Virus record (IMG/VR): IMGVR_UViG_3300042695_000792
Location: 1 to 21,052 of that record
Strand: one strand, 5' to 3'
Source of the DNA: a virus
Length of the DNA stretch: 21,052 nt
Positions 1 through 7,408 of this stretch are shown here, one piece after another. Within the stretch, counting starts at the first letter, position 1; each line of letters begins with the position of its first letter. The notes beneath the pieces are model-generated. The model worked only from the letters and a program-made list of their open reading frames with translations, made no database searches and had not been told where the DNA came from. Both the position numbers and the translations under genes were made by a program.

Positions 1-804
1 CATTACTTTTCTTACGGTAAATAGCTTTTGGGTAGTATTTTTTACCCCGTTTAAATTTGTTATATAATTTTCATTTAACAAGTAAGCGTTGACATTTATA
101 TCGAACGTTGTTTTGATATTACGATCTTCGCCGTCGTTAACTTCTTGTTCGATGCTATAACTGTCTATCCTAGCTCTAAATTTAAATCTCTCAGCGTCAC
201 CCCAGTAGTCTTTAGCTGCGTAGTTTATTTGTTCCAGTAACTTATTATTTTGATCTACATAATCAGTCCAAATGATGCATTCGTATGTTATATTTACGTG
301 AACTGGTAAACTTACGCTATAAATTTGTTTGGTTGGTTTGCTAGTAAAAACACCTTTATTCATTAGATCAAAACGATCATACTTGTTTTTTTCACTATAA
401 TTCATTATAGTTTCGTAGTTTAGATAACGATTAAACGTGGCAAGTTCTTTGTTATTTTCAACACTTTTTCTACGAAACATTATGGCTGGCAACAATATTT
501 TGCCTTGATTATCTCTAATATGACCAAACTTTTTCATAGCAAACCATCTTTCAGGATTGCCATATATAACTGGTACTTTTACAACTTCACCATTATCATT
601 AACTTGAAGTCTGAGTGTATCATTCAAAGTATTAATAATAGCTGTATCAATATCTAATAAAGTAACCGTGAAATTTTTCTGTTTATCAGTATCACGGCGA
701 GTTGCATTGGCTCTATTATAAAGCTTTTTACTATCTGATTGAGCTGATGCGTTTTCAATCGGATTTGGCGGTGGATTTACATTAGTATTTGGACCCCATG
801 CCAT
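1..804 (-). CDS. 15: Tail sheath stabilizer / tail completion protein, gp15-like (3' end outside window)
   Basis: The frame is open from an ATG at 804 to the left edge of the window: 268 codons without a stop, so the C-terminus is missing. T4 gp15 is 272 aa, so little is probably lost. The family forms the hexameric ring that caps the tail tube and sheath and joins tail to head. The visible similarity to T4 gp15 (from memory) is patchy but in order: a VPVIYGNPERWF segment where gp15 has VPITYASKEHF, an LPAIMF strand, then a KQIYSVSLPVHVNITYE segment followed by a helix and a final strand. The gene begins 3 bases after the stop of the gp14-like gene, and 13-14-15 is the T4 order, which supports the call. 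Identification is by sequence pattern plus gene order; no alignment was run. Confidence 0.72.
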   Translation of the reverse strand, partial: MAWGPNTNVNPPPNPIENASAQSDSKKLYNRANATRRDTDKQKNFTVTLLDIDTAIINTLNDTLRLQVNDNGEVVKVPVIYGNPERWFAMKKFGHIRDNQGKILLPAIMFRRKSVENNKELATFNRYLNYETIMNYSEKNKYDRFDLMNKGVFTSKPTKQIYSVSLPVHVNITYECIIWTDYVDQNNKLLEQINYAAKDYWGDAERFKFRARIDSYSIEQEVNDGEDRNIKTTFDINVNAYLLNENYITNLNGVKNTTQKLFTVRKVM

Positions 805-807
805 AAA

Positions 808-1377
808 TTATGTTTGTCTTTCTACGAGGTTAAGTTTGCTTAGTCTTGTGTAATGAGTATTAACAATTAAACTCAAAGACTTGTCTGGATGACCACCCGC
901 AAATTGTTCTTGGATAACATTATCAATTTCGTAATAACGTTGATTGTACAAAACCAAATCGCCAATTTCTGGAAAATAGTTGGTGGTAATACAATCACGT
1001 TCTCTGAATCTATAAACAATGTCTTGTTTTCTATCAGGTCCATAACCTTGATTTTCAGTATTAATATCTTCACGTTGAACAAGACAACTCAAATCAATAC
1101 CCGAATAGAACACCTTTCCTTTGTCACTGCTACTTTCACCATAAATATTGGTATTGGTTTCATAAGCAGCAATCTTAAATACTTGAACAACACATTCAAT
1201 TATATCACCTATTAATTCAGAACTAACGCTGTTCAAGAAGTTTAAGTCTCTTGAAGAAAAATATCTACCAGGTGAATAGTTGTTATTATAAATACCAACA
1301 TCTGTGCGAGTTGATGTCCAATATTCTTTAAATTTTGGATCCGTTTTTGGATACTGTGGAGATACAGGTGCAGCCAT
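808..1377 (-). CDS. 14: Neck protein, gp14-like head completion protein
   Basis: This 189 aa protein corresponds to T4 gp14 (256 aa), which with gp13 forms the neck at the portal vertex. A central segment (about residues 60-75, VVQVFKIAAYETN) resembles the gp14 WKFAAYLNSFEGYEG region. A later segment, PEIGDLVLYNQRYYEIDNV (about 136-154), matches the gp14 pattern of 'GDLIYFP...FEINWVE'. It is shorter than T4 gp14, mainly at the C-terminus. The start ATG at 1377 is preceded by AGGA about 9 bases upstream, one of the few clear Shine-Dalgarno-like sites here. It lies 5 bases after the gp13-like gene and 3 bases before the gp15-like gene, so the three are almost certainly co-transcribed. Confidence 0.75.
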   Translation of the reverse strand: MAAPVSPQYPKTDPKFKEYWTSTRTDVGIYNNNYSPGRYFSSRDLNFLNSVSSELIGDIIECVVQVFKIAAYETNTNIYGESSSDKGKVFYSGIDLSCLVQREDINTENQGYGPDRKQDIVYRFRERDCITTNYFPEIGDLVLYNQRYYEIDNVIQEQFAGGHPDKSLSLIVNTHYTRLSKLNLVERQT

Positions 1378-1382
1378 ATGTT

Positions 1383-2606
1383 TTATCCTATATAAATATG
1401 TAAAGGTACACGGGACAACATCTTATTCATTTCTTCACTTTCTTTTCCTTTATTTTCTAATTGATTAACACGAAGTGTCTTTTCCAACATATCTCTTAGT
1501 TTTTCAAGCAATGAATCTTTTTCTTCTTTGGCTTCGGATCGTAATTCAGCGCCATCAAGAGTTACTTCTCCACCAGGAATTGGTACTGTACTATATTTTT
1601 GAAGAATCCGACCCAATGTTTCCTTACACAACGCTAAGAAATATTTTTTAATCCACTGTTTACCAGGCTGATTAATTTTACAATATGTGCAGTATTCGTA
1701 TGGAATATCACTGGGGTCACTAATATATTCATAACGAGATCCACTATAAAAGTTGGTAATATCACGTTCACTTTCAACGATGTAATCTATATATACCTTG
1801 AAATTTTCAGATGGTATTGGAAATATTCTCAACTTGTTATTACCTAAAATTTCAAAACTATAAGCGCTTTTACGAACCATATCATTGAATTCAATGGCCT
1901 GTACACGTTCCAAATCTTCAAAAATAGGAGTCATCAAGAATTGTGTAGCAGGACTATAAGCCCCAAATCCCATTTCACCGAGTACGTTACTGTAACTCAT
2001 TCCTGTCATACTAAATGGATCGTATATACGAGCAATTGCTGGGGGTCTATTATGAAATATTCTTTTTACTTCAATTCGTGACCCAGTTAAATGTTCAATG
2101 TCTCGACCAATTAAGGTATTCAAGTCATAAACCTGATGTGTTTTGCCAGGGTTGATACTACCACTAATAGTTACATAGTTACGCTTAACTTCATATTCAC
2201 CGCCAACAAGTGCTTCGGCTCCATATTGTTTGCTCAGTTGAACTATAAAAGGTAAACCAGTACTCTTTACGCCCATCCCCGTTAAATTTTTATATTTATT
2301 TTGAGGCAATCCCTGTAAATCAACCATGTTGTTAACAATATTAAATTCATTAACTACACGGTTATATTCTAGTACAGATTCTTCAAAACATGCGTAGAAA
2401 TTAACGTCGATCATTTCAATATCAACGATTGGATACCCCAACCGTTTTGCTGCCCACATCGCACTGCTACTACAATCATTTGCAAATGTGGTTTCAGCTC
2501 CAACGCAACTTTCGTTTAGATAATAGCCAAATGGCACAGTGTTTATATTAACACTACTACCACTCCCGGGCCATCTTACCCTATCTTGGTCCAAATTAGC
2601 ACTCAT
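1383..2606 (-). CDS. 13: Neck protein, gp13-like head completion protein
   Basis: This 407 aa protein is longer than T4 gp13 (309 aa) but shares its ends. Residues 54-90 (KRLGYPIVDIEMIDVNFYAC and onward) match the gp13 N-terminal 'RRLGAPIINVELT..QIYDCI' helix region. About residues 320-370 contain KQWIKKYFLALCKETLG followed by PGGEVTLDGAELRSEAK, equivalent to gp13 'WVKDYATALAKE...PGGVTIDGQRLIEEA'. The protein ends in HIYIG as T4 gp13 ends in GILVG. A roughly 50-residue N-terminal extension and a longer middle account for the extra length. It belongs to the portal-vertex neck ring sealing the DNA-filled head. The ATG is preceded by TATTTATA and 4 bases, with no evident Shine-Dalgarno sequence. 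Confidence 0.85.
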   Translation of the reverse strand: MSANLDQDRVRWPGSGSSVNINTVPFGYYLNESCVGAETTFANDCSSSAMWAAKRLGYPIVDIEMIDVNFYACFEESVLEYNRVVNEFNIVNNMVDLQGLPQNKYKNLTGMGVKSTGLPFIVQLSKQYGAEALVGGEYEVKRNYVTISGSINPGKTHQVYDLNTLIGRDIEHLTGSRIEVKRIFHNRPPAIARIYDPFSMTGMSYSNVLGEMGFGAYSPATQFLMTPIFEDLERVQAIEFNDMVRKSAYSFEILGNNKLRIFPIPSENFKVYIDYIVESERDITNFYSGSRYEYISDPSDIPYEYCTYCKINQPGKQWIKKYFLALCKETLGRILQKYSTVPIPGGEVTLDGAELRSEAKEEKDSLLEKLRDMLEKTLRVNQLENKGKESEEMNKMLSRVPLHIYIG

Positions 2607-2610
2607 TGAT

Positions 2611-2618
2611 TATAAATA
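2611..2618. promoter_or_regulatory. TATTTATA-N4-ATG element at the gp13-like start
   Basis: On the minus strand TATTTATA lies exactly 4 bases before the ATG of the gp13-like gene. Read on the plus strand it is TATAAATA, identical to the T4 late-promoter core, but that orientation points away from gene 13. The same spacing recurs at 3974-3981 and 12861-12868. Function is unknown: it could be a promoter element giving a very short leader, or a translation-initiation signal. Confidence 0.35.
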
Positions 2619-2645
2619 TCTCTGGAGTGAGATAATACAACTAAA

Positions 2646-3875
2646 TTAGTGGATTAATAACCAAGTACCCACTACATCTGCTCTATTTGCACTATCGTCG
2701 CCGTCACCTGGTTTAACTATAACATTCCACTTTGGTTTATCTCCCACAGGAATTTTCATCATTTCATCGTAGGTAATGACACTGTCTTCAGAAACATTAT
2801 ACTTTAATGCTAACTTTTTCTTTAAAATATCAATAGCGGATGGGGATTTATAAACCAACTTTTTAATTGTTTTATTTGGCTTATCTGGATCTGGTACTTC
2901 TTCTCTATCAACTAAATCAGCAAACATTTGCTTTGGTACTACAGTTGAATGTTTAGTTGTTTTAAAATCGACTTGTTTTTCTTGATCAGGTTTTGCACCC
3001 GCACTAAAATTCATCTTGAAATTGACTGGTTTATCACCTTTAGCCACATCTGCCATTTTAGTATAAGCATAAAAGTCTACGTTGGGAAATGTTTTTGCAA
3101 CACTATATGCTAGGTTTACATAATCAGGACTAAAGAAATCGCCTGAATCATGCCATCTAATCACAGTTTTTACATTTTTCTTTGAATTTTTTTCAACTGC
3201 TGCACGAATTTCGTTTGATAACATATTTTTATAACCATCCGGATCGTTCAACAAAAAGTTAAGTTGTCTTGTTTGCGATGTGTTAACTGGTACATATTGT
3301 ACATAACCGCCTTTTTTAGCATAACAATAAACTTTGCATGCACCTGCGCCTGGACACGTATTTATGATAACAAATTTTTGATTCTTTTCGTCATAACCAA
3401 GTCCTTGTAAAGCTGGCAATCCTATATTATAAAACTGAGTACTTTCACCGCCACTGTGTGAAATTTTTTCATTTTGTTTTAAAATCTTATCAGGACGTGT
3501 GGTGATATGGGTTTTTAGTTTGTTTAAATCAAACCTACGGCCACTTGGATCTACAATTTGTATCTCTCTGGCAAGCTTTGGATGTACATATGGATACTTG
3601 AATTTATCAGTTGGATCTTTTGTAGTAGTATACTTTTGTTTACCTTTTTTATCCAATTTAGGCAATCCAGTTTTCTTATAAACTGCAGGTTGACCGGCCG
3701 ATCTGTCTAAATATCCTTGTAATTCATCGGATGGCAATTCTGTGGTGCCAGCGCCTAACATATCAGCTTCGTCTAATTCTTGTGCAACAAATGAATCTAA
3801 TGACTGTACAGCCGATGCTGGTAATCCTAGACTTTCATACATTTTAACTTCGGTTAGCAAATCGATTAATTTCAT
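2646..3875 (-). CDS. GP88-family protein with Cys cluster, possible packaged cargo
   Basis: This protein resembles the phage 'gene product 88' family known from mycobacteriophages, whose function is unknown. Key signs are the Cys-rich segment NTCPGAGACKVYCYA (about residues 172-186), a conserved TRQLNF, and RWHDSGDFFSPDY (about 240-252) followed by FYAYTK. The three cysteines with spacing C-x5-C-x3-C could bind metal or a cluster; no specific radical-SAM CxxxCxxC motif is present. I chose ATG at 3875 (409 aa). An in-frame TTG at 3902 would add nine residues with no better leader. With the ATG start the protein begins MKLIDLLTEV, resembling T4 capsid-targeting peptides ending in L-x-E. About 110 N-terminal residues precede the family core. 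It is transcribed just ahead of the neck genes, with a 39-base gap. Confidence 0.7.
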   Translation of the reverse strand: MKLIDLLTEVKMYESLGLPASAVQSLDSFVAQELDEADMLGAGTTELPSDELQGYLDRSAGQPAVYKKTGLPKLDKKGKQKYTTTKDPTDKFKYPYVHPKLAREIQIVDPSGRRFDLNKLKTHITTRPDKILKQNEKISHSGGESTQFYNIGLPALQGLGYDEKNQKFVIINTCPGAGACKVYCYAKKGGYVQYVPVNTSQTRQLNFLLNDPDGYKNMLSNEIRAAVEKNSKKNVKTVIRWHDSGDFFSPDYVNLAYSVAKTFPNVDFYAYTKMADVAKGDKPVNFKMNFSAGAKPDQEKQVDFKTTKHSTVVPKQMFADLVDREEVPDPDKPNKTIKKLVYKSPSAIDILKKKLALKYNVSEDSVITYDEMMKIPVGDKPKWNVIVKPGDGDDSANRADVVGTWLLIH

Positions 3876-3943
3876 ATGTGTTTTGTTATTCTTACTTTTC
3901 AACTGCCGTTACCTTTTATTACACGGTTATACTTTTCTTTGAG

Positions 3944-3951
3944 TATAAATA
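3944..3951 (+). promoter_or_regulatory. T4-late-like promoter core TATAAATA for the plus-strand island
   Basis: A perfect match to the T4 late promoter core TATAAATA lies 34 bases before the ATG of the lipoprotein gene. Initiation about 6 bases downstream would give a leader of about 28 bases. The match is sequence-only. An AT-rich genome yields a few chance copies, but this one lies in the divergent intergenic gap in the correct orientation. Confidence 0.4.
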
Positions 3952-3973
3952 TCAGTTTTATTATAAAAAGTAA

Positions 3974-3981
3974 TATTTATA
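3974..3981. promoter_or_regulatory. TATTTATA element; late-like TATAAATA on the minus strand
   Basis: On the plus strand this is TATTTATA, 4 bases before the lipoprotein ATG, the same arrangement as at the gp13-like and 140-aa genes. On the minus strand it reads TATAAATA, pointing toward the GP88-like gene with a predicted leader of about 90 bases to the ATG at 3875. Both readings are possible and the sequence alone does not decide. Confidence 0.35.
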
Positions 3982-3985
3982 TTAT

Positions 3986-4951
3986 ATGAACTTTAAAAAG
4001 CAACTGTTTTATACTATTGTAATTTTGATATTAACTGGATGTATTTCATCAGAGGTTAAATCAGCAAAGCAAGTTAGTGTGGCACAAGATGCCGTTGCAA
4101 AACAAGAAGCCAAAGTAGACAATACAATGGTAGAATTGGAAAAAGTAGAAAAAGGTAAAATAGTACAAACTTCTTCTTTATCAATTGGTATTCAACATTC
4201 GTTAAGTCAAGTAACTAATGCGCCTATACAAGTAGAAACAGCTAAATCTTTGAATGAACGAGTAATTTCTATCGTTGGTTCTCCACACATAGATGAAATT
4301 AAAAGAATTAAAGCTACAGTTGATCTGCTTAATTCTCAAGTAGCTGAAGAACGAAAAAAAGGTGATCAATTATTATCACAACGGGACGAAATCATAAACA
4401 AATTACAAAAAGAAAAGTCTGCTTTAAAAGAAAAGTATGATGATGAACTTTGGCAAATGACTGATAAAGCAAAAGAAATTGCAAAAGAAGCAGATCAAAG
4501 CAAGGCTACACTTGATACAATGAGTGGTATGTTTGGATTAAATGCTGTATTTTGGGGTTTAAAAAAGTTCTTTATTAGTGCTTTAACCGCAATTATCATA
4601 TTTGTTGTAGTATTCGTTATACTTAGAATATTAGCAACAGTACATCCAGCAGCTGGTGCAGTATTTAGTATATTCAATATGATCGGATCCGGACTATTAA
4701 GTTTGGTAAAAGTATTAACTCCACATGCATTTGAAATATCTAACTTTGCTTCAAAAGACAAAGTTGATGAATATAAGTCCCCACTTACTAAGATAGTTGA
4801 TGTAATTCAAGAACTCAAAGAAAAGCAAAAAGAATCTCCTGACAGAGTATATCCATTGACCGAAGTGTTAAAGAGATTTGACAAAGAAATGGACAACTCT
4901 GAAAAAGATTTGATTGATGATATCTTGAAAGAACAAAAGTGGACGAAGTGA
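3986..4951 (+). CDS. Coiled-coil lipoprotein with internal membrane segments
   Basis: This 321 aa protein is not assigned to a known family. It starts with a short basic N-terminus and a hydrophobic stretch ending in the lipobox LTGC (Cys19), predicting signal peptidase II cleavage and lipid attachment. Residues about 27-60 and 100-172 are charged, heptad-like and probably coiled coil. A strong membrane segment covers about 195-218 and a second hydrophobic, Gly/Ala-rich stretch about 221-243. The last 75 residues are charged. A protein lipidated at one end and membrane-inserted in the middle could bridge two membranes, as unimolecular spanins do, although their membrane segment lies at the C-terminus and they lack this tail. 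It is the first gene of the plus-strand island; the MscS-like gene follows after 69 bases. It lacks a Shine-Dalgarno sequence; TATTTATA precedes the start. Confidence 0.75.
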   Translation: MNFKKQLFYTIVILILTGCISSEVKSAKQVSVAQDAVAKQEAKVDNTMVELEKVEKGKIVQTSSLSIGIQHSLSQVTNAPIQVETAKSLNERVISIVGSPHIDEIKRIKATVDLLNSQVAEERKKGDQLLSQRDEIINKLQKEKSALKEKYDDELWQMTDKAKEIAKEADQSKATLDTMSGMFGLNAVFWGLKKFFISALTAIIIFVVVFVILRILATVHPAAGAVFSIFNMIGSGLLSLVKVLTPHAFEISNFASKDKVDEYKSPLTKIVDVIQELKEKQKESPDRVYPLTEVLKRFDKEMDNSEKDLIDDILKEQKWTK

Positions 4952-5020
4952 GATAATTAAATATATTTATTATATAATTGTTTTAGGTGTTAAACTCGTT
5001 TTAAATAACCAAAAACAAAT

Positions 5021-5410
5021 ATGGACACAAATACTGTACAAGTAATTTCAGAAAAAGTATTAGAATCAACAGCGCAAGATATGACAGGCAAATATGTCTG
5101 GATGTTCTTAGCCGGTTTAGTAATTCTAATATTCAAATCAAGCATTGAAAAGTTAGCAGCTGCGCTTTTTATGTTTATTGGATCCGATTATAAAGAAGAT
5201 GACGTTGTATATGTTGATGGTAAACCAGGAAGAATTGTACGTGTAGGTTTAACCAAAACGGTATTCTTTATATATGATGTAGTAGATGGTAAGGTTGTAG
5301 GTGGCAGTAAATTAGTTATTCAAAATGAAAGATTGGCCGGTCTAAATATAGAAAAACCACTACCTCAGTTGGATTTGGCTCGTTTCAAAAAAGAAAACAA
5401 ACAAGACTAA
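5021..5410 (+). CDS. Small membrane protein with MscS-like beta domain
   Basis: This 129 aa protein has one hydrophobic segment at about residues 25-38 and an amphipathic helix at about 41-54 (IEKLAAALFMFIG). A beta-rich stretch at about 57-108 follows, with DDVVYVDGKPGRIVRVGLTKTV and later SKLVIQNERL. This order (last transmembrane/pore-lining helix, then the Sm-like beta domain with a G-x-V-x-x-I/V-G-L strand and an '(I/V)PN'-like end) is that of the MscS mechanosensitive-channel family. Here the outer helices and the C-terminal alpha/beta domain are missing; MscS itself is 286 aa. It could be a minimal channel, a decoy or a membrane scaffold. It lies 7 bases before the ankyrin-cyclase gene, so the two are very likely co-translated. 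MscS-family members that respond to cyclic nucleotides are known, but no nucleotide-binding domain is visible here. Confidence 0.65.
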   Translation: MDTNTVQVISEKVLESTAQDMTGKYVWMFLAGLVILIFKSSIEKLAAALFMFIGSDYKEDDVVYVDGKPGRIVRVGLTKTVFFIYDVVDGKVVGGSKLVIQNERLAGLNIEKPLPQLDLARFKKENKQD

Positions 5411-5417
5411 TTTACTT

Positions 5418-7196
5418 ATGGCAATCAATATTTTTACCCACATTAAACGAGGGTTGTATGATAACGTATACAATTGCATCGAAAAAGAAAAAATAGACGT
5501 TAATCAGAGAGATGACGATACCGGCAATCCACCATTGGTTGTTGCAGTAGAAGAAAATCAAATAGAAATAGTCAAATTGTTATTAAATCGTGGCGCCGAT
5601 GTAAATGTAAAAGATTGGACAAGCAAAAATACTGCATTAGATATATCTGAACAAAAAGGGTTTAAACACATTTCAGAATTATTGCAAGGTCGAGGTGCAA
5701 AATATAGTAGTGGTAGCAGTTTTCATTTGGCTGCTAAGAATGGTGATATTGTTTCTATTGAAGAAATGTTGAGTAAAAAACAAGATATCAATGAAGTTGA
5801 CGCTGGTAAAGGTTGGACAGCACTACACTATGCGGTTAATTATGGACAAAAACATTTGGTTGAATATTTAATTGTTAAAGGTGCTGATGTCAACAAGAAA
5901 GATTTCTTAGGTAAAAACAATCCAATAGATGTGTTATCCAATGTTAATAGAGGTGAAATTGTTAAGTTGTTAAATAAAAATGGCGCTAAATCTGCTGGTG
6001 GTGTTAATATTCATTTTTGTGCTGAAACCGGTGATTTTGAAGGTGTACAGTCATTTTTTGATAAAGACGGTAAAATTAATGGTAGAGATGAAAAGAATGG
6101 ATGGATGCCATTACATTACGCCGTTAATGCTAACGATGTTGATATGACGGAGTTTTTGGTACATTTGGGTGCAAATGTTAATGGTGCAGATTTTAAGGGA
6201 GAAATTGCTCCGTTAGACATTGCATTCAAGACAGGCAATGTAGAAATGCAAAGTTATTTACAAGCCAAAGGTGCTTTAAGAAAGAAGAAACACGATACGG
6301 GTGGTAATGGTAAAGATGTAAACATTTATATTACAGATGAAGTTAAGAAACAAATTGCGTTATTCATTGAAAAACGCAATCGTGAAGAAGAAGCAATAAA
6401 GAAACTAGAAGCAGAACAGACTGCAAAAGAACCAAAAAAGAAAGATGCACCAACAAAAAAGATTAACTGGAAAGACTTTTTAAAATTAAAGAATATGCCG
6501 GTTGTAGAAAAGAAAGAAGAACAACCAAAGGTTGAAGTACCAAAACCAGTTAAACAAATAGTTCGTAAAGTTGACAAGATCGACGTGGAAGTCAAATCAG
6601 GACGATTACAATTAGATACTGAACAAGAAGGTTTCATATTCTTTATGGATATTGTGGCTTACAGTAAAAAAACCACAGATGAACAAAAGAAGGCTTGTAA
6701 AGACTTGGGTACACTAGTTAAATCTACAATGCAATATAAAACAGCTAATGCTCTTGAAAAGTTGATTATATTACCCACCGGAGATGGTATGGTAATGGGA
6801 TTTTTCACGTATCTAGAAGATGCAATGAATTGTGCCGTTGCTATAGCTAAAGCAGTAAAAGATAGACCCGACTTACAAATGAGAATGGGTGTACACTGTG
6901 GACCTGTAATTCCAATGGAAGATATCAATGGAAATCTTAATATAAGCGGTGATGGAATCAATTATGCTCAAAGAGTAATGGATGCGGGTGAAACAAATCA
7001 TTTATTAGTTAGTTCAGCTGTAATGTTGAAATATGATAGACCAGCATACGTTTTGGTAAATGATTTGGGGGATGTAATTGTAAAACACGGTGTAATAATG
7101 CATTTGTACAGTTTACACGGTACCGAGTTTGGTAACAAAGAATTTCCATCAAGTAGAGTAAAAAAAGCAGAACCAACAACAAATAAACCATTATGA
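5418..7196 (+). CDS. Ankyrin-repeat / class III nucleotidyl cyclase fusion protein
   Basis: This 592 aa protein has three parts. Residues about 1-288 hold roughly six ankyrin repeats in three paired units (GWTALHYAV near 132-140, GWMPLHYAV near 228-236, repeated GADVN). Residues about 300-400 are a charged Lys/Glu/Pro-rich linker. Residues about 405-570 form a class III cyclase catalytic domain: FFMDIVAYS supplies the first metal Asp (D411), LPTGDGMVMGF the second (D456), then RMGVHCGP, and GINYAQRVM supplies the catalytic Asn and Arg (N515, R519), followed by DLGDVIVKHG. All metal and transition-state residues are present, so it should be active. The two purine-selecting positions of mammalian-type adenylyl cyclases (Lys 4 before the second Asp, Asp 7 before the Asn) are L452 and N508, so the substrate (ATP, GTP, CTP or UTP) cannot be assigned. 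No transmembrane segment is seen. It overlaps the next gene by 4 bases. Confidence 0.9.
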   Translation: MAINIFTHIKRGLYDNVYNCIEKEKIDVNQRDDDTGNPPLVVAVEENQIEIVKLLLNRGADVNVKDWTSKNTALDISEQKGFKHISELLQGRGAKYSSGSSFHLAAKNGDIVSIEEMLSKKQDINEVDAGKGWTALHYAVNYGQKHLVEYLIVKGADVNKKDFLGKNNPIDVLSNVNRGEIVKLLNKNGAKSAGGVNIHFCAETGDFEGVQSFFDKDGKINGRDEKNGWMPLHYAVNANDVDMTEFLVHLGANVNGADFKGEIAPLDIAFKTGNVEMQSYLQAKGALRKKKHDTGGNGKDVNIYITDEVKKQIALFIEKRNREEEAIKKLEAEQTAKEPKKKDAPTKKINWKDFLKLKNMPVVEKKEEQPKVEVPKPVKQIVRKVDKIDVEVKSGRLQLDTEQEGFIFFMDIVAYSKKTTDEQKKACKDLGTLVKSTMQYKTANALEKLIILPTGDGMVMGFFTYLEDAMNCAVAIAKAVKDRPDLQMRMGVHCGPVIPMEDINGNLNISGDGINYAQRVMDAGETNHLLVSSAVMLKYDRPAYVLVNDLGDVIVKHGVIMHLYSLHGTEFGNKEFPSSRVKKAEPTTNKPL

Positions 7197-7405
7197 AAAT
7201 GATACCTTTGGGAAGACAATATCACGCAAGTGTTGTTAATACAGATTTGGATGTATATAAAATAAAAGATAAAGTAATGGGTGTACGTACAAGTAATCAT
7301 CCAGGTCCATTTCAAATTTCAGATAAACTCGGTATCATTAAAGATAACGATACCAAGATCAGAATTGTAGTTTATAATTCAAAAGGCTTGTTTTATTTAA
7401 TATAA
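7193..7405 (+). CDS. Small protein of unknown function (70 aa)
   Basis: The ATG overlaps the stop of the ankyrin-cyclase gene in an ATGA junction, the usual sign of translational coupling, which is the main reason to accept this short frame. The product is basic, with no membrane segment and no recognised domain. The second half (KIRIVVYNSKGLFYLI) looks like beta strands. Its stop is immediately followed by the promoter of the Mom-like gene, so it ends the island's first operon. It could be a small partner or regulator of the cyclase; there is no direct evidence. Confidence 0.55.
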   Translation: MKMIPLGRQYHASVVNTDLDVYKIKDKVMGVRTSNHPGPFQISDKLGIIKDNDTKIRIVVYNSKGLFYLI

Positions 7406-7408
7406 ATG

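Noticed and set aside
889-1215. Plus-strand open frame of 108 codons opposite the gp14-like gene
   Set aside because: It lies wholly antisense to a recognised structural gene, has no family resemblance, and its hydrophobic low-complexity product is typical of AT-rich shadow frames.
1391-1398. TATAAATA on the plus strand as a late promoter
   Set aside because: It lies in the coding end of the gp13-like gene and would drive antisense transcription; no plus-strand gene follows.
3876-3902. TTG start nine codons upstream of the GP88-like ATG
   Set aside because: The ATG at 3875 has the CATATG context seen at several other starts here and gives a capsid-targeting-like N-terminus. The TTG has no better leader.
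6326-6961. Two minus-strand open frames opposite the cyclase gene
   Set aside because: Both are antisense shadows of the conserved linker and catalytic domain, with Ser/Phe-rich products and no initiation signals.
3986-7196. Calling the island a Pycsar defence system
   Set aside because: A class III cyclase and membrane proteins are present, but no sequence-level match to a known PycC clade or Pycsar effector can be shown here. Only the looser description is supported.
6998-7315. Minus-strand open frames opposite the cyclase 3' end and the 70-aa gene
   Set aside because: The plus-strand reading has the conserved cyclase C-terminus and an ATGA coupling. The minus frames show no domain or leader.
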